A stretch of DNA of 64,000 nt from SHXO01 sp964523885. GTDB taxonomy: Bacteria; Pseudomonadota; Gammaproteobacteria; Burkholderiales; SHXO01. Positions 8,189 to 18,034 of this stretch are shown here, piece after piece (position 1 is the first letter of the stretch; each line of letters begins with the position of its first letter). The notes beneath the pieces were generated by a model. It saw only the letters and a program-made list of their open reading frames with translations, was not told the DNA's origin and did not search any database. Location of the stretch: positions 1-64,000 of the forward strand of contig CAZFYX010000045.1 in the NCBI GenBank assembly GCA_964523885.1, given 5' to 3'. Made by a program: the position numbers and the translations under genes.

Positions 8189-9220
8189 TCAGCGCCAGAA
8201 GAGGCTATCGTCGACCTGCTTGGTGTTCTGCAGGTACTGCAGCTGCTTCAGGCGCGTGAACGGTCGCGCCTTGTGCGTCTCCTCGGACATCTGAATCCGT
8301 TCGAAGATCTCCCGGAGTTGTCGTGCACCATCTCGCGCTGTGTAGCGGCACGCAAAGCCGGGCAGCTCGCGATGAATACGATCAAAGTTGACCCGGTAGC
8401 TGCGGTTATCCCCGCCGCTCGGTCCTACGCTCACCTGGCAGCCGGGGAACTCTTCCGCCACGATGTTCGCGATCTCCCGGACTCGGTAGTTCTCCGAGTT
8501 CTGACCCACGTTGAAGACCTTGCCGTGGACGGCATCCTCGGGCGCGACAAGCGACCGGTAGATCGCCTCGCAGATATCGTCCACGTGCACCAGGGGACGC
8601 CAGGGGCTTCCGTCGCTGAGCATGGCGATGCGCTTCGTGGTCCATGCCAGCGCCGCCAGGTCGTTGAGGACGATGTCGAACCGCATCCGCGGCGACGGCC
8701 CAAAGGCGGTAGCGTTCCGCAGAAAGATGGGGCAGAAAGCGTGGCCGGCCATCGCAGCAAGGTCCCGCTCCACCAGAGTCTTGCATTCCGCGTACGCAGT
8801 CTGCGGGTTGGTCGGCGAGCGCTCGTCCAGGAAATCACCGTTGCCGGCGCCATAGACGCTGCACGAGGACATATACACGAACCGCTTGATGCCGCGCGCT
8901 CGAGCCTTCTCGGCCAGCGCCACGGATCCACGGTGATTGATCTGATGCGTCACCTCCGGCCGGTTCTGCCCGAGCGGATCGTTGGACAGCTCTGCGAGAT
9001 GCGCGATCGCGTCGCAGCCGGCCAGATCCTCCTCCGTGATGCGGCGCAAGTCCTTGTTGATCGTTTCCGGGCTGAATGGAAGGCGGCGGTCATCGCTATA
9101 GAGCCAGCCGTCGCGGTAGTAGCCGGTGTCGAGCCCGCGCACTGACAGCCCGCGCTGCATGAGATAGGGCGCGAGGACTGCGCCAATATAGCCATTTACT
9201 CCGGTGACAAATACTTTCAT
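8189..9220 (-). CDS. Extended SDR NAD-dependent nucleotide-sugar epimerase/dehydratase/reductase
   Basis: 343 aa from ATG at 9220. The NAD-binding GVNGYIG is at 7-13, the serine site in MSSCSVYG, and the catalytic pair Y133/K137 in YAECK. It also has LVHVDDICEAI and FNVGQNSENYRVREI as in GalE/RfbB-like extended SDRs. A longer frame to 9295 exists but the Rossmann fold starts right at MKVFVTG. It is the first gene of the minus-strand cassette and is divergent from the methyltransferase at 9470. It probably carries out a reduction or epimerisation of the 4-keto sugar; the exact step is not decidable here. Confidence 0.88.
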   Translation of the reverse strand: MKVFVTGVNGYIGAVLAPYLMQRGLSVRGLDTGYYRDGWLYSDDRRLPFSPETINKDLRRITEEDLAGCDAIAHLAELSNDPLGQNRPEVTHQINHRGSVALAEKARARGIKRFVYMSSCSVYGAGNGDFLDERSPTNPQTAYAECKTLVERDLAAMAGHAFCPIFLRNATAFGPSPRMRFDIVLNDLAALAWTTKRIAMLSDGSPWRPLVHVDDICEAIYRSLVAPEDAVHGKVFNVGQNSENYRVREIANIVAEEFPGCQVSVGPSGGDNRSYRVNFDRIHRELPGFACRYTARDGARQLREIFERIQMSEETHKARPFTRLKQLQYLQNTKQVDDSLFWR

Positions 9221-9469
9221 CTTGGGCGCTCGCACCTGCCGAAAGGGCTGAATCGTTGATGCGCCATTGTCCGATGGGTCGCCGGCGGGACTCAAGCGTA
9301 GATTGTTAACAGATTGGGCACATTCCCGAGCTACGTCAACGCCTTAACTCTCGCTGCATTTCATTTAACATTCTTCCCCGGCGAGACCATGACATGGCAA
9401 GATCAAGGTCGATATTGCGTCCCTGAAACACCCTCCCTTCACGCAGCCTCTTCTGAGGTGCAGAGAGAT

Positions 9470-10768
9470 ATGTCGACAGCTACGGTATCCCCGGTGACTT
9501 ATTCAACTCCCGTTGGCGCTGGCAGGAACACCTCGCACCAGCCGCCTTGCCGGTTCTGCCACACGCCACTTACCACGACGTTCGTGGATCTTGGCATGTC
9601 GCCGCTATGCCAGACACACATCGCACCCGACGAACTTCACCTGATGGAGCCGTTCTACCCGCTGCATGCCTACGTTTGCAGCGAGTGCTTCCTGGTGCAG
9701 TTGGAGGAGTTCGTCGCGCCGGGGGAGATTTTCAGCGACTACGCTTATCTCTCGTCCTACTCGGATAGCTGGGTCGAGCATGCAAGGCGATACACGGAGG
9801 CCATGCGGCAGCGCTTGAAGCTAGGGGCCGGCAGCCTGGTGGTTGAGATCGCCAGCAACGACGGCTACTTGCTGCAGCACTTCGTTTCCGCCAAGGTGCC
9901 GGTCCTGGGCGTCGAACCGGCGGCCAACGTCGCGGCGATAGCCGAGCAGAAGGGCGTTCGCAGCGTTGTGGCGTTCTTCGGTGCAAAGACGGCAGAGCGT
10001 CTGAAGGCGGAGCATGGCCAGCCTGACCTGCTGCTCGGAAACAACGTGCTGGCTCATGTGCCGGACATCAACGACTTCGTCGCCGGGATGAAGATCCTGC
10101 TCAAGCCCGGCGGCGTCATCACGATGGAGTTCCCGCATTTGCTGCAATTGATGGCGCAGAACCAGTTTGACACCATCTACCATGAGCACTTCAGCTATCT
10201 GGCATTCTTCGTCGTCGAGCGCATCTTTGCTCACCATGGACTGAGGCTGTTCGACGTCGAAGAACTCCCCACGCACGGCGGCTCCCTGCGCATCTATGGT
10301 TGCCATGCCAACGACGCGAGTCATCCCACGTTGGCAACGGTTGGGACCCTGAGATCGAGGGAACTTGCAGCAGGGCTGGGGGACCTTGAGACCTATGGTA
10401 AGTTCGAAGAGAAGGTCAAGGAGACCAAGCGCGGCATCCTGGAATTCCTCATCTCGGCCAAGCGCGAGGGGAAGCGCGTCGTGGGATATGGCGCGCCGGG
10501 GAAGGGGAACACGCTGCTGAACTATTGTGGAATCCGTACGGATTTTCTCGACTTCACCGTCGACCGTAATCCGCTGAAGCAGGGCAAGTACACGCCCGGT
10601 ACAAGAATTCCGATCCTGGTTCCGGATGTCATCCGGGAGGCAAAGCCGGACTTCGTTTTCATCCTCCCTTGGAACCTGCAGAACGAAGTCAAGGCATCCA
10701 TGGGTTTCATCCGCGAGTGGGGCGGCAAGTTCGTAACGCCTATCCCTCAGCTCAAAGTCCATGATTGA
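9470..10768 (+). CDS. NDP-sugar C-methyltransferase with N-terminal zinc ribbon
   Basis: 432 aa, three domains: zinc-binding N-terminus with C27-x2-C30 and C70-x2-C73; a Rossmann SAM-binding domain with LVVEIASNDGYLLQHF and a YHEHFSYL motif; and a C-terminal domain with VGYGAPGKGNTLLNYCG. This is the layout of TylC3/TcaB9-type enzymes that put a methyl group on a ring carbon of a keto sugar. I chose ATG at 9470 because GAGGT lies 10 bases upstream; the frame is open further up (ATG at 9389). It is transcribed away from the deoxysugar cassette and very likely works with it, which predicts a C-methyl branched sugar. Confidence 0.88.
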   Translation: MSTATVSPVTYSTPVGAGRNTSHQPPCRFCHTPLTTTFVDLGMSPLCQTHIAPDELHLMEPFYPLHAYVCSECFLVQLEEFVAPGEIFSDYAYLSSYSDSWVEHARRYTEAMRQRLKLGAGSLVVEIASNDGYLLQHFVSAKVPVLGVEPAANVAAIAEQKGVRSVVAFFGAKTAERLKAEHGQPDLLLGNNVLAHVPDINDFVAGMKILLKPGGVITMEFPHLLQLMAQNQFDTIYHEHFSYLAFFVVERIFAHHGLRLFDVEELPTHGGSLRIYGCHANDASHPTLATVGTLRSRELAAGLGDLETYGKFEEKVKETKRGILEFLISAKREGKRVVGYGAPGKGNTLLNYCGIRTDFLDFTVDRNPLKQGKYTPGTRIPILVPDVIREAKPDFVFILPWNLQNEVKASMGFIREWGGKFVTPIPQLKVHD

Positions 10769-11107
10769 GTTTGGGTACCGTCCCGCCTCTCCGAGGCGCG
10801 TTGGGCGTCAACTGTCGCCATCGGTTCGCTTCATGACGTCTTGTATTGAAAGGGAATAACGGAGCGTCCACATTTGTGCTGTCGCTGCTGAGGTACATCG
10901 CGACTGCGGCGTCGTCTCCAAGCCTTTGTTTTTGCAGGGTGGTACGAGAATAGCTATTGGCCCACCTTGGAGATGCAGGTGGCCGCCCGACCGTCTATCC
11001 GCCATTCCGCCGGCACAATCCACCCCGCCGGTAGAACTCTATAGTGGTCACTGGGCGGCACTTGGCGTCGCTCTACCACGAAGCTAAAGATCCATACTGG
11101 GTGCTCA
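10769..11107 (+). other. Intergenic region before the beta-helix protein
   Basis: 339 bases without a supported gene. A short CGCCTC-TCC-GAGGCG hairpin at 10784-10798 follows the methyltransferase stop and may help termination. The rest probably holds the promoter of the secreted protein at 11108. I do not see a clear sigma-54 or sigma-70 site. Confidence 0.4.
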
Positions 11108-12613
11108 ATGAATAGGTTCGCCGTTCTTCTGCTGCTGTTGTTCGCTGGACAGGTACACGCTGCGTGCAGCGGGGCAGGGACGGCCTGGAGTTGTACCGCG
11201 GGAAGTACCGTGGCGCAGGTGCAGACCGCTGTGAACAGCGCGACGGACGGTGCAACCATATCCTTCGCGGCGGGGGCCTACTCCTGGGGCAGTGGCATCA
11301 CCTTGAGCAATACCAAAGGAGTGACCCTCAAGGGAGCAGGAGCCGGGTCCACCATCGTGACCGTCACAGGAGCGCCAGTGATCACGATGAGCAATCTCAG
11401 CGGGAACAATACCAGGCTATATCGAATCACTGGCTTCACCTTCCAGAACGCGCCATCGAACTTGATCATCTGGTTCTACGGCAGCGGAACCATGAACAAA
11501 TTCAGGATCGACAACAACATATTCTCCAATTTTGCAACAGGCGCGATCGCCATTTTCTTTGGCTCGACTGACAGTGTGGGTCGTTTCTATGGTGTCATCG
11601 ACCACAACACTTTCTCGGGTACGAACAATTTCATGGGTCTTAAGTACTTGGGGCCTGGTGATCCCGCTGAGTGGCCATCTGCCCTCAGAGGTACCGGACA
11701 GAACGTGTTCATGGAGAACAACACCTACAACTTCACAAACGCAAGCGATCTCGGATCGGGTTGCGTGGACGTCTGGTCCGCTGGCGCTTTGGTATTTCGC
11801 CATAACAACGTGACCAACTGTTTGGTGACGGCGCATGGCGTGACTCATTCAACTACCGTGAACTTCGAGTTGTACGGCAACACCCTTCGCCGCACCAGCG
11901 GGTCAGGAAGCTGGACAGATGGAACGCGACTGTTTCATCACCAAGGGTCCGGGGAGATTCTGGCCTGGAACAACACGTTTGTCGCGGCCGGGGCGTTAAG
12001 CGGCGGCGCTCTCGGAATCACGCACTATCGGTCTGCGTCACCTGCGACGGCTGGATACAGCACGAGCATGGGTAGATGCGCCGGCACGCAGTCGATTGAC
12101 GGCAATCGCAGTCCCAGTAGCACATTTTACGGGTATCCCTGCTGGATGCAGCCCGGCCGTGCCCCCAGTGGAGGGGCCCCAGTATACGGGACGCTGTCTC
12201 CTATCTACGCGTGGATGAACGTGGAGCAAGGTACCGGGAAAAAGGTATCAATCGCGATCGAGAACCCGTGGGCGGAAACAAGCCCCTCCGTAACGGACCA
12301 TGTCAAGGCGGATCGCGACTACTACGATGCGGTCTCGTCAACGGCCCAAACCTCAACATCAAGCCCGTTCAATGGTACGACCGGCATGGGGTTTGGTACG
12401 CTCGCCAACAGGCCGACCACCTGCACCACGAACACGGCCGAGTCTGGCGGCGGAGTGGGTTACTGGGCCACGGATACGAACACATTGTATCGGTGCGCTT
12501 CTGCGAACACCTGGGTTGCGCACTATCAGCCATATGCGTATCCACATCCCCTCACTCAGGGAGACGGCAGCAGCGCGTTGCCTCCGCCGAGCAATCTACG
12601 CGTTACGCAATAG
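11108..12613 (+). CDS. Secreted right-handed beta-helix protein
   Basis: 501 aa with a clear signal peptide (basic MNR, hydrophobic AVLLLLLFAG, cut after VHA at ~19). After it comes a pectate-lyase-like repeat region: VAQVQTAVNSATDGATISF, then LSNTKGVTLKGAG and many short N-rich strands (DNNIFSNF, DHNTFSG, ENNTYNF, RHNNVTN), the ladder expected of a parallel beta-helix. The likely place is the periplasm or outside. Such proteins in glycan loci are lyases, epimerases or hydrolases of the polymer, but no catalytic residues can be assigned. It stands alone between two non-coding stretches, with a hairpin 25 bases after the stop. Confidence 0.75.
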   Translation: MNRFAVLLLLLFAGQVHAACSGAGTAWSCTAGSTVAQVQTAVNSATDGATISFAAGAYSWGSGITLSNTKGVTLKGAGAGSTIVTVTGAPVITMSNLSGNNTRLYRITGFTFQNAPSNLIIWFYGSGTMNKFRIDNNIFSNFATGAIAIFFGSTDSVGRFYGVIDHNTFSGTNNFMGLKYLGPGDPAEWPSALRGTGQNVFMENNTYNFTNASDLGSGCVDVWSAGALVFRHNNVTNCLVTAHGVTHSTTVNFELYGNTLRRTSGSGSWTDGTRLFHHQGSGEILAWNNTFVAAGALSGGALGITHYRSASPATAGYSTSMGRCAGTQSIDGNRSPSSTFYGYPCWMQPGRAPSGGAPVYGTLSPIYAWMNVEQGTGKKVSIAIENPWAETSPSVTDHVKADRDYYDAVSSTAQTSTSSPFNGTTGMGFGTLANRPTTCTTNTAESGGGVGYWATDTNTLYRCASANTWVAHYQPYAYPHPLTQGDGSSALPPPSNLRVTQ

Positions 12614-12637
12614 GCAGCAACTACGCCCCATCATCGC

Positions 12638-12663
12638 CGGCGGGAGCCGACCTGCTCCCGCCG
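12638..12663 (+). terminator. Hairpin after the beta-helix gene
   Basis: Perfect 9-bp stem CGGCGGGAG / CTCCCGCCG with an 8-base loop, 25 bases after the stop of the beta-helix gene. There is no U-run directly after it. A T6 run occurs about 50 bases later. A terminator is likely but of weak type. Confidence 0.45.
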
Positions 12664-12984
12664 CGCCGACAGCAACGCCAGGGCAATATCTCATCTGGCT
12701 CGGCGCGCTCCCCTCCTTTTTTAGCCCCGACCTGGCGTCGAATCGCGCTGCGCTGCAGCCGTGACTGAGCGCTGTTAAGCGCAGATCGTCAAATACTGTC
12801 TCGCTTAGTGCGTGGGCTGGGTGTCCCATGGTACGTTTTAGGCTTGTAGCCGCGAGCAAGCGTCACGGCACAAGGGATATCAGAGGGGCCGCGCTTGCCA
12901 TTTTCAACCCGATCCCTGGCGGTGGCCAGCTCCGGTTGTATGTCCCTTGGTTCCGTCCGTACCTAGCAAGTGAAAGGCAAAACG
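12664..12984 (+). other. Intergenic region before the class III aminotransferase
   Basis: About 320 bases in which I see no gene, only a T6 run near 12716-12722. Possible frames here are Arg/Pro-rich shadows. It should carry the promoter for the aminotransferase at 12985, preceded by AAAGG. Confidence 0.4.
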
Positions 12985-14352
12985 ATGCAAGTCGTTACCA
13001 GCGAGGATCGCGTGAAGATCGCCGACCCGGAAGCAACTGTTAGAACATCATTCGAGCGCTCGTTGGCGCTGAGGGAGCGCTTCCACGCCGTCATTCCCGG
13101 AGGCGGGCACACATACGCGAAAGGGGACGATCAGTACCCCGAAATGGAAGCGCCTTACCTTGTGCGGGGGAAGGGCTGTCATGTCTGGGATGTTGACGGC
13201 AACGAGTTCATCGAGTTTGGGATGGGTCTCCGGTCCGTCACACTGGGCCACGCATACCGGCCCGTTGTCGATGCCGCGAAGGCGGAGATGGAGAACGGGG
13301 AAAACTTCGTCCGGCCGTCTCCGATAGAACTGGAGTGTGCGGAGCAACTCCTGGAACTCATACCAGGCGCGGAGATGGCGAAATTCGCGAAGAACGGATC
13401 GGACGCGACGAGTGCCGCAATCCGTCTGTCGCGAGCCTACACCGGGCGCGAGTACATCGCGATCTGCGCGGATCACCCATTTTTCTCGGTGGACGACTGG
13501 TTCATTGGAACGACTCCAATGTCCGCGGGGATTCCCAAGGCGACCCGAGATCTGACCTTGGCGTTCCGATACAACGATGTCTCAAGCGTCGAAGCTCTCT
13601 TCGCGACCCATCCTGGGCAGATTGCCTGCCTGATACTGGAGGCCGAAAAGGATGCGCCACCACGAGACGACTTTCTCGGTCGCGTAAAGGCGCTCTGCGC
13701 AAAGCATGGTGCCGTGTTCATTCTCGATGAGATGATCACTGGGTTTCGCTGGGACAACGGCGGCGCCCAGACCTACCACAAGGTAGTGCCAGACTTGGCT
13801 TGCTTCGGCAAGGCGCTCGGCAATGGCTTCTCCGTATCTGCCCTCGTCGGGAAGCGGGACTTGATGAGATTAGGGGGCATTCGTCACGACCGTGAACGGG
13901 TGTTCGTCCTGTCCACCACACACGGTGCTGAGCGCCACTGCCTCGCGGCTGCGCTGGAGACGATGCGGACATATGCGCGCGAGCCGGTCATCGACCATCT
14001 CTGGAGGCAGGGAGCGCGTTTGGAGGCCGGCATTCAGAGTTCTATTCGTGAGCATGGACTCGAGGGGCACTTCGGCATCTATGGGCGTCCCTGCAACCTC
14101 GTATATTTCACCCGAGATGCGGCGAAGCAGCCCTCGCAGGAGTATCGAACCTTGTTTCTGCAGGAGACCATCAAGCGGGGCCTACTCATGCCATCGCTTG
14201 TCGTGAGTTACTCCCACAGCGACGAGGATATCGATAAAGCACTCCACGGGATCCATGAAGCGCTTGGAGTCTACAAGCAGGCTTTGGAGAACGGTGTCCA
14301 GCGATATCTGACGGGTCGACCAGTTCGACCGGTTTTCCGGCGATATTGTTGA
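12985..14352 (+). CDS. Class III aminotransferase, glutamate-1-semialdehyde aminomutase-like
   Basis: 455 aa PLP enzyme: RGKGCHVWDVDGNEFIEF, the D248-E249 pair in FILDEMITGF, and the Schiff-base lysine K276 in FGKALGNG. It looks like the GSA-aminomutase branch (HemL), but it lies in a glycan locus and is diverged, so a role in making an amino-acid or amino-sugar substituent is more likely than haem synthesis. ATG at 12985 was chosen because AAAGG sits 8 bases upstream; the frame opens at GTG 12970. It ends in a basic RPVRPVFRRYC tail not usual for HemL. Confidence 0.82.
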   Translation: MQVVTSEDRVKIADPEATVRTSFERSLALRERFHAVIPGGGHTYAKGDDQYPEMEAPYLVRGKGCHVWDVDGNEFIEFGMGLRSVTLGHAYRPVVDAAKAEMENGENFVRPSPIELECAEQLLELIPGAEMAKFAKNGSDATSAAIRLSRAYTGREYIAICADHPFFSVDDWFIGTTPMSAGIPKATRDLTLAFRYNDVSSVEALFATHPGQIACLILEAEKDAPPRDDFLGRVKALCAKHGAVFILDEMITGFRWDNGGAQTYHKVVPDLACFGKALGNGFSVSALVGKRDLMRLGGIRHDRERVFVLSTTHGAERHCLAAALETMRTYAREPVIDHLWRQGARLEAGIQSSIREHGLEGHFGIYGRPCNLVYFTRDAAKQPSQEYRTLFLQETIKRGLLMPSLVVSYSHSDEDIDKALHGIHEALGVYKQALENGVQRYLTGRPVRPVFRRYC

Positions 14353-14446
14353 AGACTTAGCTTCAGTTTGATCGGTCGGCGCTCCAGATGCTGTACGAAC
14401 TGCAGGAGAGTTAGATGTCGCGCGCTAAAATTTGAATTGGAGCCAG

Positions 14447-15562
14447 ATGTTAGACAGAACGGTCGTGCATTTCATCGACTCCGATACGCACGGCGGATGT
14501 GAAGAAATCGTCTTGATGCTGTTGCGACGCTTGCAAGGGAGCAACTGGACGCCCGTCCTCTTCCACCACCCAGCGTCCGGCCTCGATCGCCTTACCCGCC
14601 AGGTGGATCGCCTCGGAATTGCCCGGCGCATCGTCCCAGTGGTCGAGCGGGGAGCCCGCCGGCAGGGCGTACGTGCATTCATGCGAGAACTACGTTCTGT
14701 GCGCCCATCGGTATTTCATGCGCACCTTAGCTGGCCTTTAGGGTGCTTTCATGGAATCTTGGCTTCGAAGCTGGCGGGAATCCGAGCTGTCGTAGCGACT
14801 GCCCATGTGTTCGGGCCAGACGCAGCTGAATCACTGAGATGGCCGCGGCGATGGTTACACCCCTTACTCGTGGATCGTTATGTTGGCGTATCCAATGAGG
14901 TGAAGAGGAAACTCATGCAGGAACTGGCGGTTCCGGAGCACAAGGTCTCAGTCGTCCGCAACGGAATCGAGGTGGAGGCACTTGTAGAGCGCTCGCGCCT
15001 GCCGTTGCAGGGGGCAGTTGATTTCGAGGCTTCGGACCGGCCTATCGTATTGATCCCGGCGCGGTTGCACAAGCAAAAGGGGCATGCTGACCTGCTGAAG
15101 GCTGCGACCAAGGTGCCACATGTGCGGTTCCTGCTCGCTGGCGATGGCCCGGAGAGACAGTCACTCGAAACGCTCGCAAAGGTCTTGGGAGTATCTTCGC
15201 GAGTGAGTTTCCTTGGTGAGCGCGCGGACGTCCCCAGCTTACTGGCCAGTAGTGATGTGTTCGTGTTGCCCTCGCTGTACGAAGGCCTGCCGGTCTCCGT
15301 GCTGGAGGCTATGGCGGTGGGTACGCCGGTAGTGGCGACATCGGTGGGTGGTACCGATGAGGCAGTGCAGGACGGGGTGACGGGAGTGCTCGTTCCTCCT
15401 GGACAACCTGACCGGCTGGCCGAAGCGATAGCACGAGTCGTTGCCGACAGGGCAACTGCCGAAGAAATGTCGCTGAAGGCGAAGCAGTGCGTGCGGGAGC
15501 TGTTCTCCTCCGAGTCGATGGCGGCGGGGGTCTTGGCGGTGTACGAGCAACTGGTGCGCTGA
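14447..15562 (+). CDS. Glycosyltransferase family 4
   Basis: 371 aa GT-B enzyme. The N-terminal domain starts with VVHFIDSDTHGGCEE; the C-terminal domain carries VLIPARLHKQKGHADLLKA, LLAGDGPERQ and the donor-binding E-x7-E in PSLYEGLPVSVLEAMAVG, followed by GTPVVATSVGGTDE. It is retaining and uses a nucleotide sugar at the cytoplasmic face of the membrane. ATG at 14447 with GGAG just before it is favoured over the TTG at 14432. First of three plus-strand transferase genes. Confidence 0.9.
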   Translation: MLDRTVVHFIDSDTHGGCEEIVLMLLRRLQGSNWTPVLFHHPASGLDRLTRQVDRLGIARRIVPVVERGARRQGVRAFMRELRSVRPSVFHAHLSWPLGCFHGILASKLAGIRAVVATAHVFGPDAAESLRWPRRWLHPLLVDRYVGVSNEVKRKLMQELAVPEHKVSVVRNGIEVEALVERSRLPLQGAVDFEASDRPIVLIPARLHKQKGHADLLKAATKVPHVRFLLAGDGPERQSLETLAKVLGVSSRVSFLGERADVPSLLASSDVFVLPSLYEGLPVSVLEAMAVGTPVVATSVGGTDEAVQDGVTGVLVPPGQPDRLAEAIARVVADRATAEEMSLKAKQCVRELFSSESMAAGVLAVYEQLVR

Positions 15563-15634
15563 TTCGCGGCGCGTTGAAGGACTGCCTGGATATTGGAGCG
15601 CTGCGGCGCGTTGTGGATATCCTCTGGGGGGGGC

Positions 15635-16690
15635 ATGAAACCGCTGGTGACGTTGGCGATAACCACTCTTAACAGGGTCACGTACCTGGCTGAGACCCTC
15701 GCGTGCGTGCGAGCGCAGGACTATCCGAACCTCGAAATCCTCATTTCGGACAACGGATCGAGTGATGAGACTCCAAGCCGGGTGCGTGAGCTGATGGGAG
15801 CGGATTCCAGGGTTCGCTTCAGACGAAATGCTGTCACAGTCCCGTTCTCAGAGCATTGCTCTCAGTGCGTGGACGCGGCTCGTGGAGACTATTTCGTTCT
15901 GCTCCACGATGATGATTGCATTAATAGCACATTCATTACGAAGCTAGTCGAAACTGCATCTCGATATCCAGATGCGAACGTCGTGGTACCCGCGAATGCG
16001 CTGATGGACAGCGGCGGGGTCGTCTTCAGACGCTTTGAAGTGCCTGTTGCAGAAGTCCATGAGGGCGTCCCATTCCTCCTGCACTGGTTGCGAGGTGACG
16101 AGCCCCAGTACATCGCCAATCTCACCACTGTGATGTATAGAACTGCGTCATTGCGCCACTTCGGGGCGTACAGAAACCTCGTGGGTACTCGCAACAACGA
16201 TAACCTGCTGTTTCTCCAGGTAGGCATGACTGGAAGGGTCGCATTTTGCTCCGAGGCGGTGTTCAGCTGGCGAATCCACCCGCAAAACCTGGGAGATTCG
16301 GAGCCCGCACAACTCATCGCTGCGTCGGGCCGCGAGTTTATTCGGCAGCTACGAGGGGACCAACAAACGGTCGCCGCACTCCGGCGCTTATCCATCTCTG
16401 AAGCGGGCGCGATCAGGCGTGAAGTCGCGAAGAGCACGACCAAGGAAGTTATCCGACATATTCATGGTCAGAAGCTGACGTGCGACTGGCGCCTTGTCCG
16501 GGCGTTGTTGAGTGAGAGACAGGATCTGGTCTTCGTGGGCGAAGTGCTCCGCGAATACTTTCGGTATGCGTTTCCCCGCTTATACCTAACACTCCATCTC
16601 ATCCGAAAGAAAGTTGAGGGTGCGTCCCATGATGCGGCGAGAGCCCGGCTGAAGACAGCCATAGTGACGCTTAGCGCACTACTGTGGTAG
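15635..16690 (+). CDS. Glycosyltransferase family 2
   Basis: 351 aa GT-A enzyme. N-terminal KPLVTLAITTLNRVTYLAET, then ISDNGSSDETP and the metal-binding DDD in LLHDDDC; an SWRIHP segment lies near the expected acceptor side. The C-terminal ~100 residues are helical and basic, with no obvious transmembrane segment. The upstream GGGGGGC run gives a purine-rich ribosome site for ATG 15635. It lies 72 bases after the GT4 gene and 31 before the pyruvyltransferase, so one operon is likely. Confidence 0.88.
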   Translation: MKPLVTLAITTLNRVTYLAETLACVRAQDYPNLEILISDNGSSDETPSRVRELMGADSRVRFRRNAVTVPFSEHCSQCVDAARGDYFVLLHDDDCINSTFITKLVETASRYPDANVVVPANALMDSGGVVFRRFEVPVAEVHEGVPFLLHWLRGDEPQYIANLTTVMYRTASLRHFGAYRNLVGTRNNDNLLFLQVGMTGRVAFCSEAVFSWRIHPQNLGDSEPAQLIAASGREFIRQLRGDQQTVAALRRLSISEAGAIRREVAKSTTKEVIRHIHGQKLTCDWRLVRALLSERQDLVFVGEVLREYFRYAFPRLYLTLHLIRKKVEGASHDAARARLKTAIVTLSALLW

Positions 16691-16721
16691 CGTGCCGCTG
16701 TTTCTGGGGTCGAGAGTAACG

Positions 16722-17975
16722 ATGACTCGGAATGACGCGCGTTCTAACGTCCAGTGCCCGCGCATCGCCTTATTCGGTTTATTCGGAATCGGAAATCTGG
16801 GCAACGAGGCGACACTATGGGTCACGTTGTACCACCTCCGCCGTCGCCTCCCGCACGCCGAGATACTCTGCATATCGGATGCGATTCCTGCGTGTGCCAA
16901 GGAGTATCGTGTCAAGGGTCTGCCGCTGGACCCTTTGCCCATTCGTGGCGTCTGGAGATTACCATCTAGGTTGCTCAGGTATTTGTATCTGGCATCAGCC
17001 ACGTTAATTACTGAGCCCATACGGCGTCGCCGTGCTGCCCGAATGCTCAATGGTGCAGATCGGTTCATTGTCGTCGGGACTGGCGCCCTTGATGATCTGG
17101 GGGAGATGCCATGGGGGATGCCGGCGTGGCTCCTTCGTTGGACACAGGCCGCGCGCATTAGCGGCGCGACGTCACAGCTGCTCGCGGTGGGTGCGGGTCC
17201 TATCAAGGGCGTGATCAACCGCTTTTTGATGTTGCGTGCGATTACAAAGACGCACATTCGCTCGTACCGGGATACCTTCTCATTGAACTACATTGCGAGC
17301 CTCGGTGTGGCGGGAAGCAGTGATCGGGTCGTTCCGGATCTCTGCTTTGCCGTTCCCCAGGAGTGCCTCCCAGCGCCGCGACGTGCGAATTGCCCGCCAA
17401 GGGTGGTCGGCGTCGGGGTGATGGCGTACTTCGGATGGAACCTAGGTCCGGCACAGGGACGCCGTGTCTACAATGAGTACATCGATAAGCTTGCCCAGTT
17501 CGTCAGCTGGTTGCTCACGTCCGGATATCAGGTCAGGCTGCTTGTTGGAGAGCGGGGCACGGACGAAGGCGCAGTGCGCGATCTGCTCCAGGTACTGGGT
17601 GACGACGCTAGGACTCGCGCTGGACAGCGACTAGCGGCCGTGGATATCAACTCCGTAGGAGACCTGTTGTCTGAGATCATGGCGACGGATGTGGTGGTCG
17701 CTAGCCGCTTTCACAACTTGGTTTTCGCGCTGGCGCTGGGTAGGCCCGTGATCTCTATTGGGTACGCCGCCAAGTTCGATGCACTCATGCAGGAGATGAG
17801 CCTGTGGGAATATCGCCAATACATCGAGAGCTTGGATGTTGAACGCCTGAAGGCGCAGTTCCGAGATTTGGCGGACAAGCATGCCGACGCAGTCCAGACC
17901 GTCTCCGAGAAGGTCATGCAGTACCGCGCGTGTCTGGATGCGGTGTATGACGCCGCGTTTCCCGCCACTCTCTGA
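16722..17975 (+). CDS. Polysaccharide pyruvyl transferase family protein
   Basis: 417 aa. The N-terminus IALFGLFGIGNLGNEA and the C-terminal SRFHNLVFALALGRPVISIG are the two hallmark segments of PF04230 (CsaB/ExoV/AmsJ type), which adds a ketal pyruvate from phosphoenolpyruvate to a sugar of a polymer or lipid-linked repeat. Pyruvyl groups would add negative charge to the product. ATG at 16722 follows the start of the family fold better than the ORF start at 16692. Last plus-strand gene of this run; the next gene converges on it. Confidence 0.85.
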   Translation: MTRNDARSNVQCPRIALFGLFGIGNLGNEATLWVTLYHLRRRLPHAEILCISDAIPACAKEYRVKGLPLDPLPIRGVWRLPSRLLRYLYLASATLITEPIRRRRAARMLNGADRFIVVGTGALDDLGEMPWGMPAWLLRWTQAARISGATSQLLAVGAGPIKGVINRFLMLRAITKTHIRSYRDTFSLNYIASLGVAGSSDRVVPDLCFAVPQECLPAPRRANCPPRVVGVGVMAYFGWNLGPAQGRRVYNEYIDKLAQFVSWLLTSGYQVRLLVGERGTDEGAVRDLLQVLGDDARTRAGQRLAAVDINSVGDLLSEIMATDVVVASRFHNLVFALALGRPVISIGYAAKFDALMQEMSLWEYRQYIESLDVERLKAQFRDLADKHADAVQTVSEKVMQYRACLDAVYDAAFPATL

Positions 17976-18034
17976 GTCATGGCAATGCAATGCCCCCCGG
18001 TGCGAGACTGCACTGCATCGGGATCAAGACGCGT

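Noticed and set aside
8705..8715. GGCGGTAGCGT, identical to the ops element of RfaH-controlled polysaccharide operons
   Set aside because: It lies on the antisense strand inside the SDR coding sequence, where it encodes part of the conserved NATAFGP segment, and not in a leader.
12985..14352. hemL (glutamate-1-semialdehyde aminomutase) for haem synthesis
   Set aside because: Similar fold and motifs, but the locus, the extended basic tail and sequence divergence speak for a role in glycan precursor synthesis.
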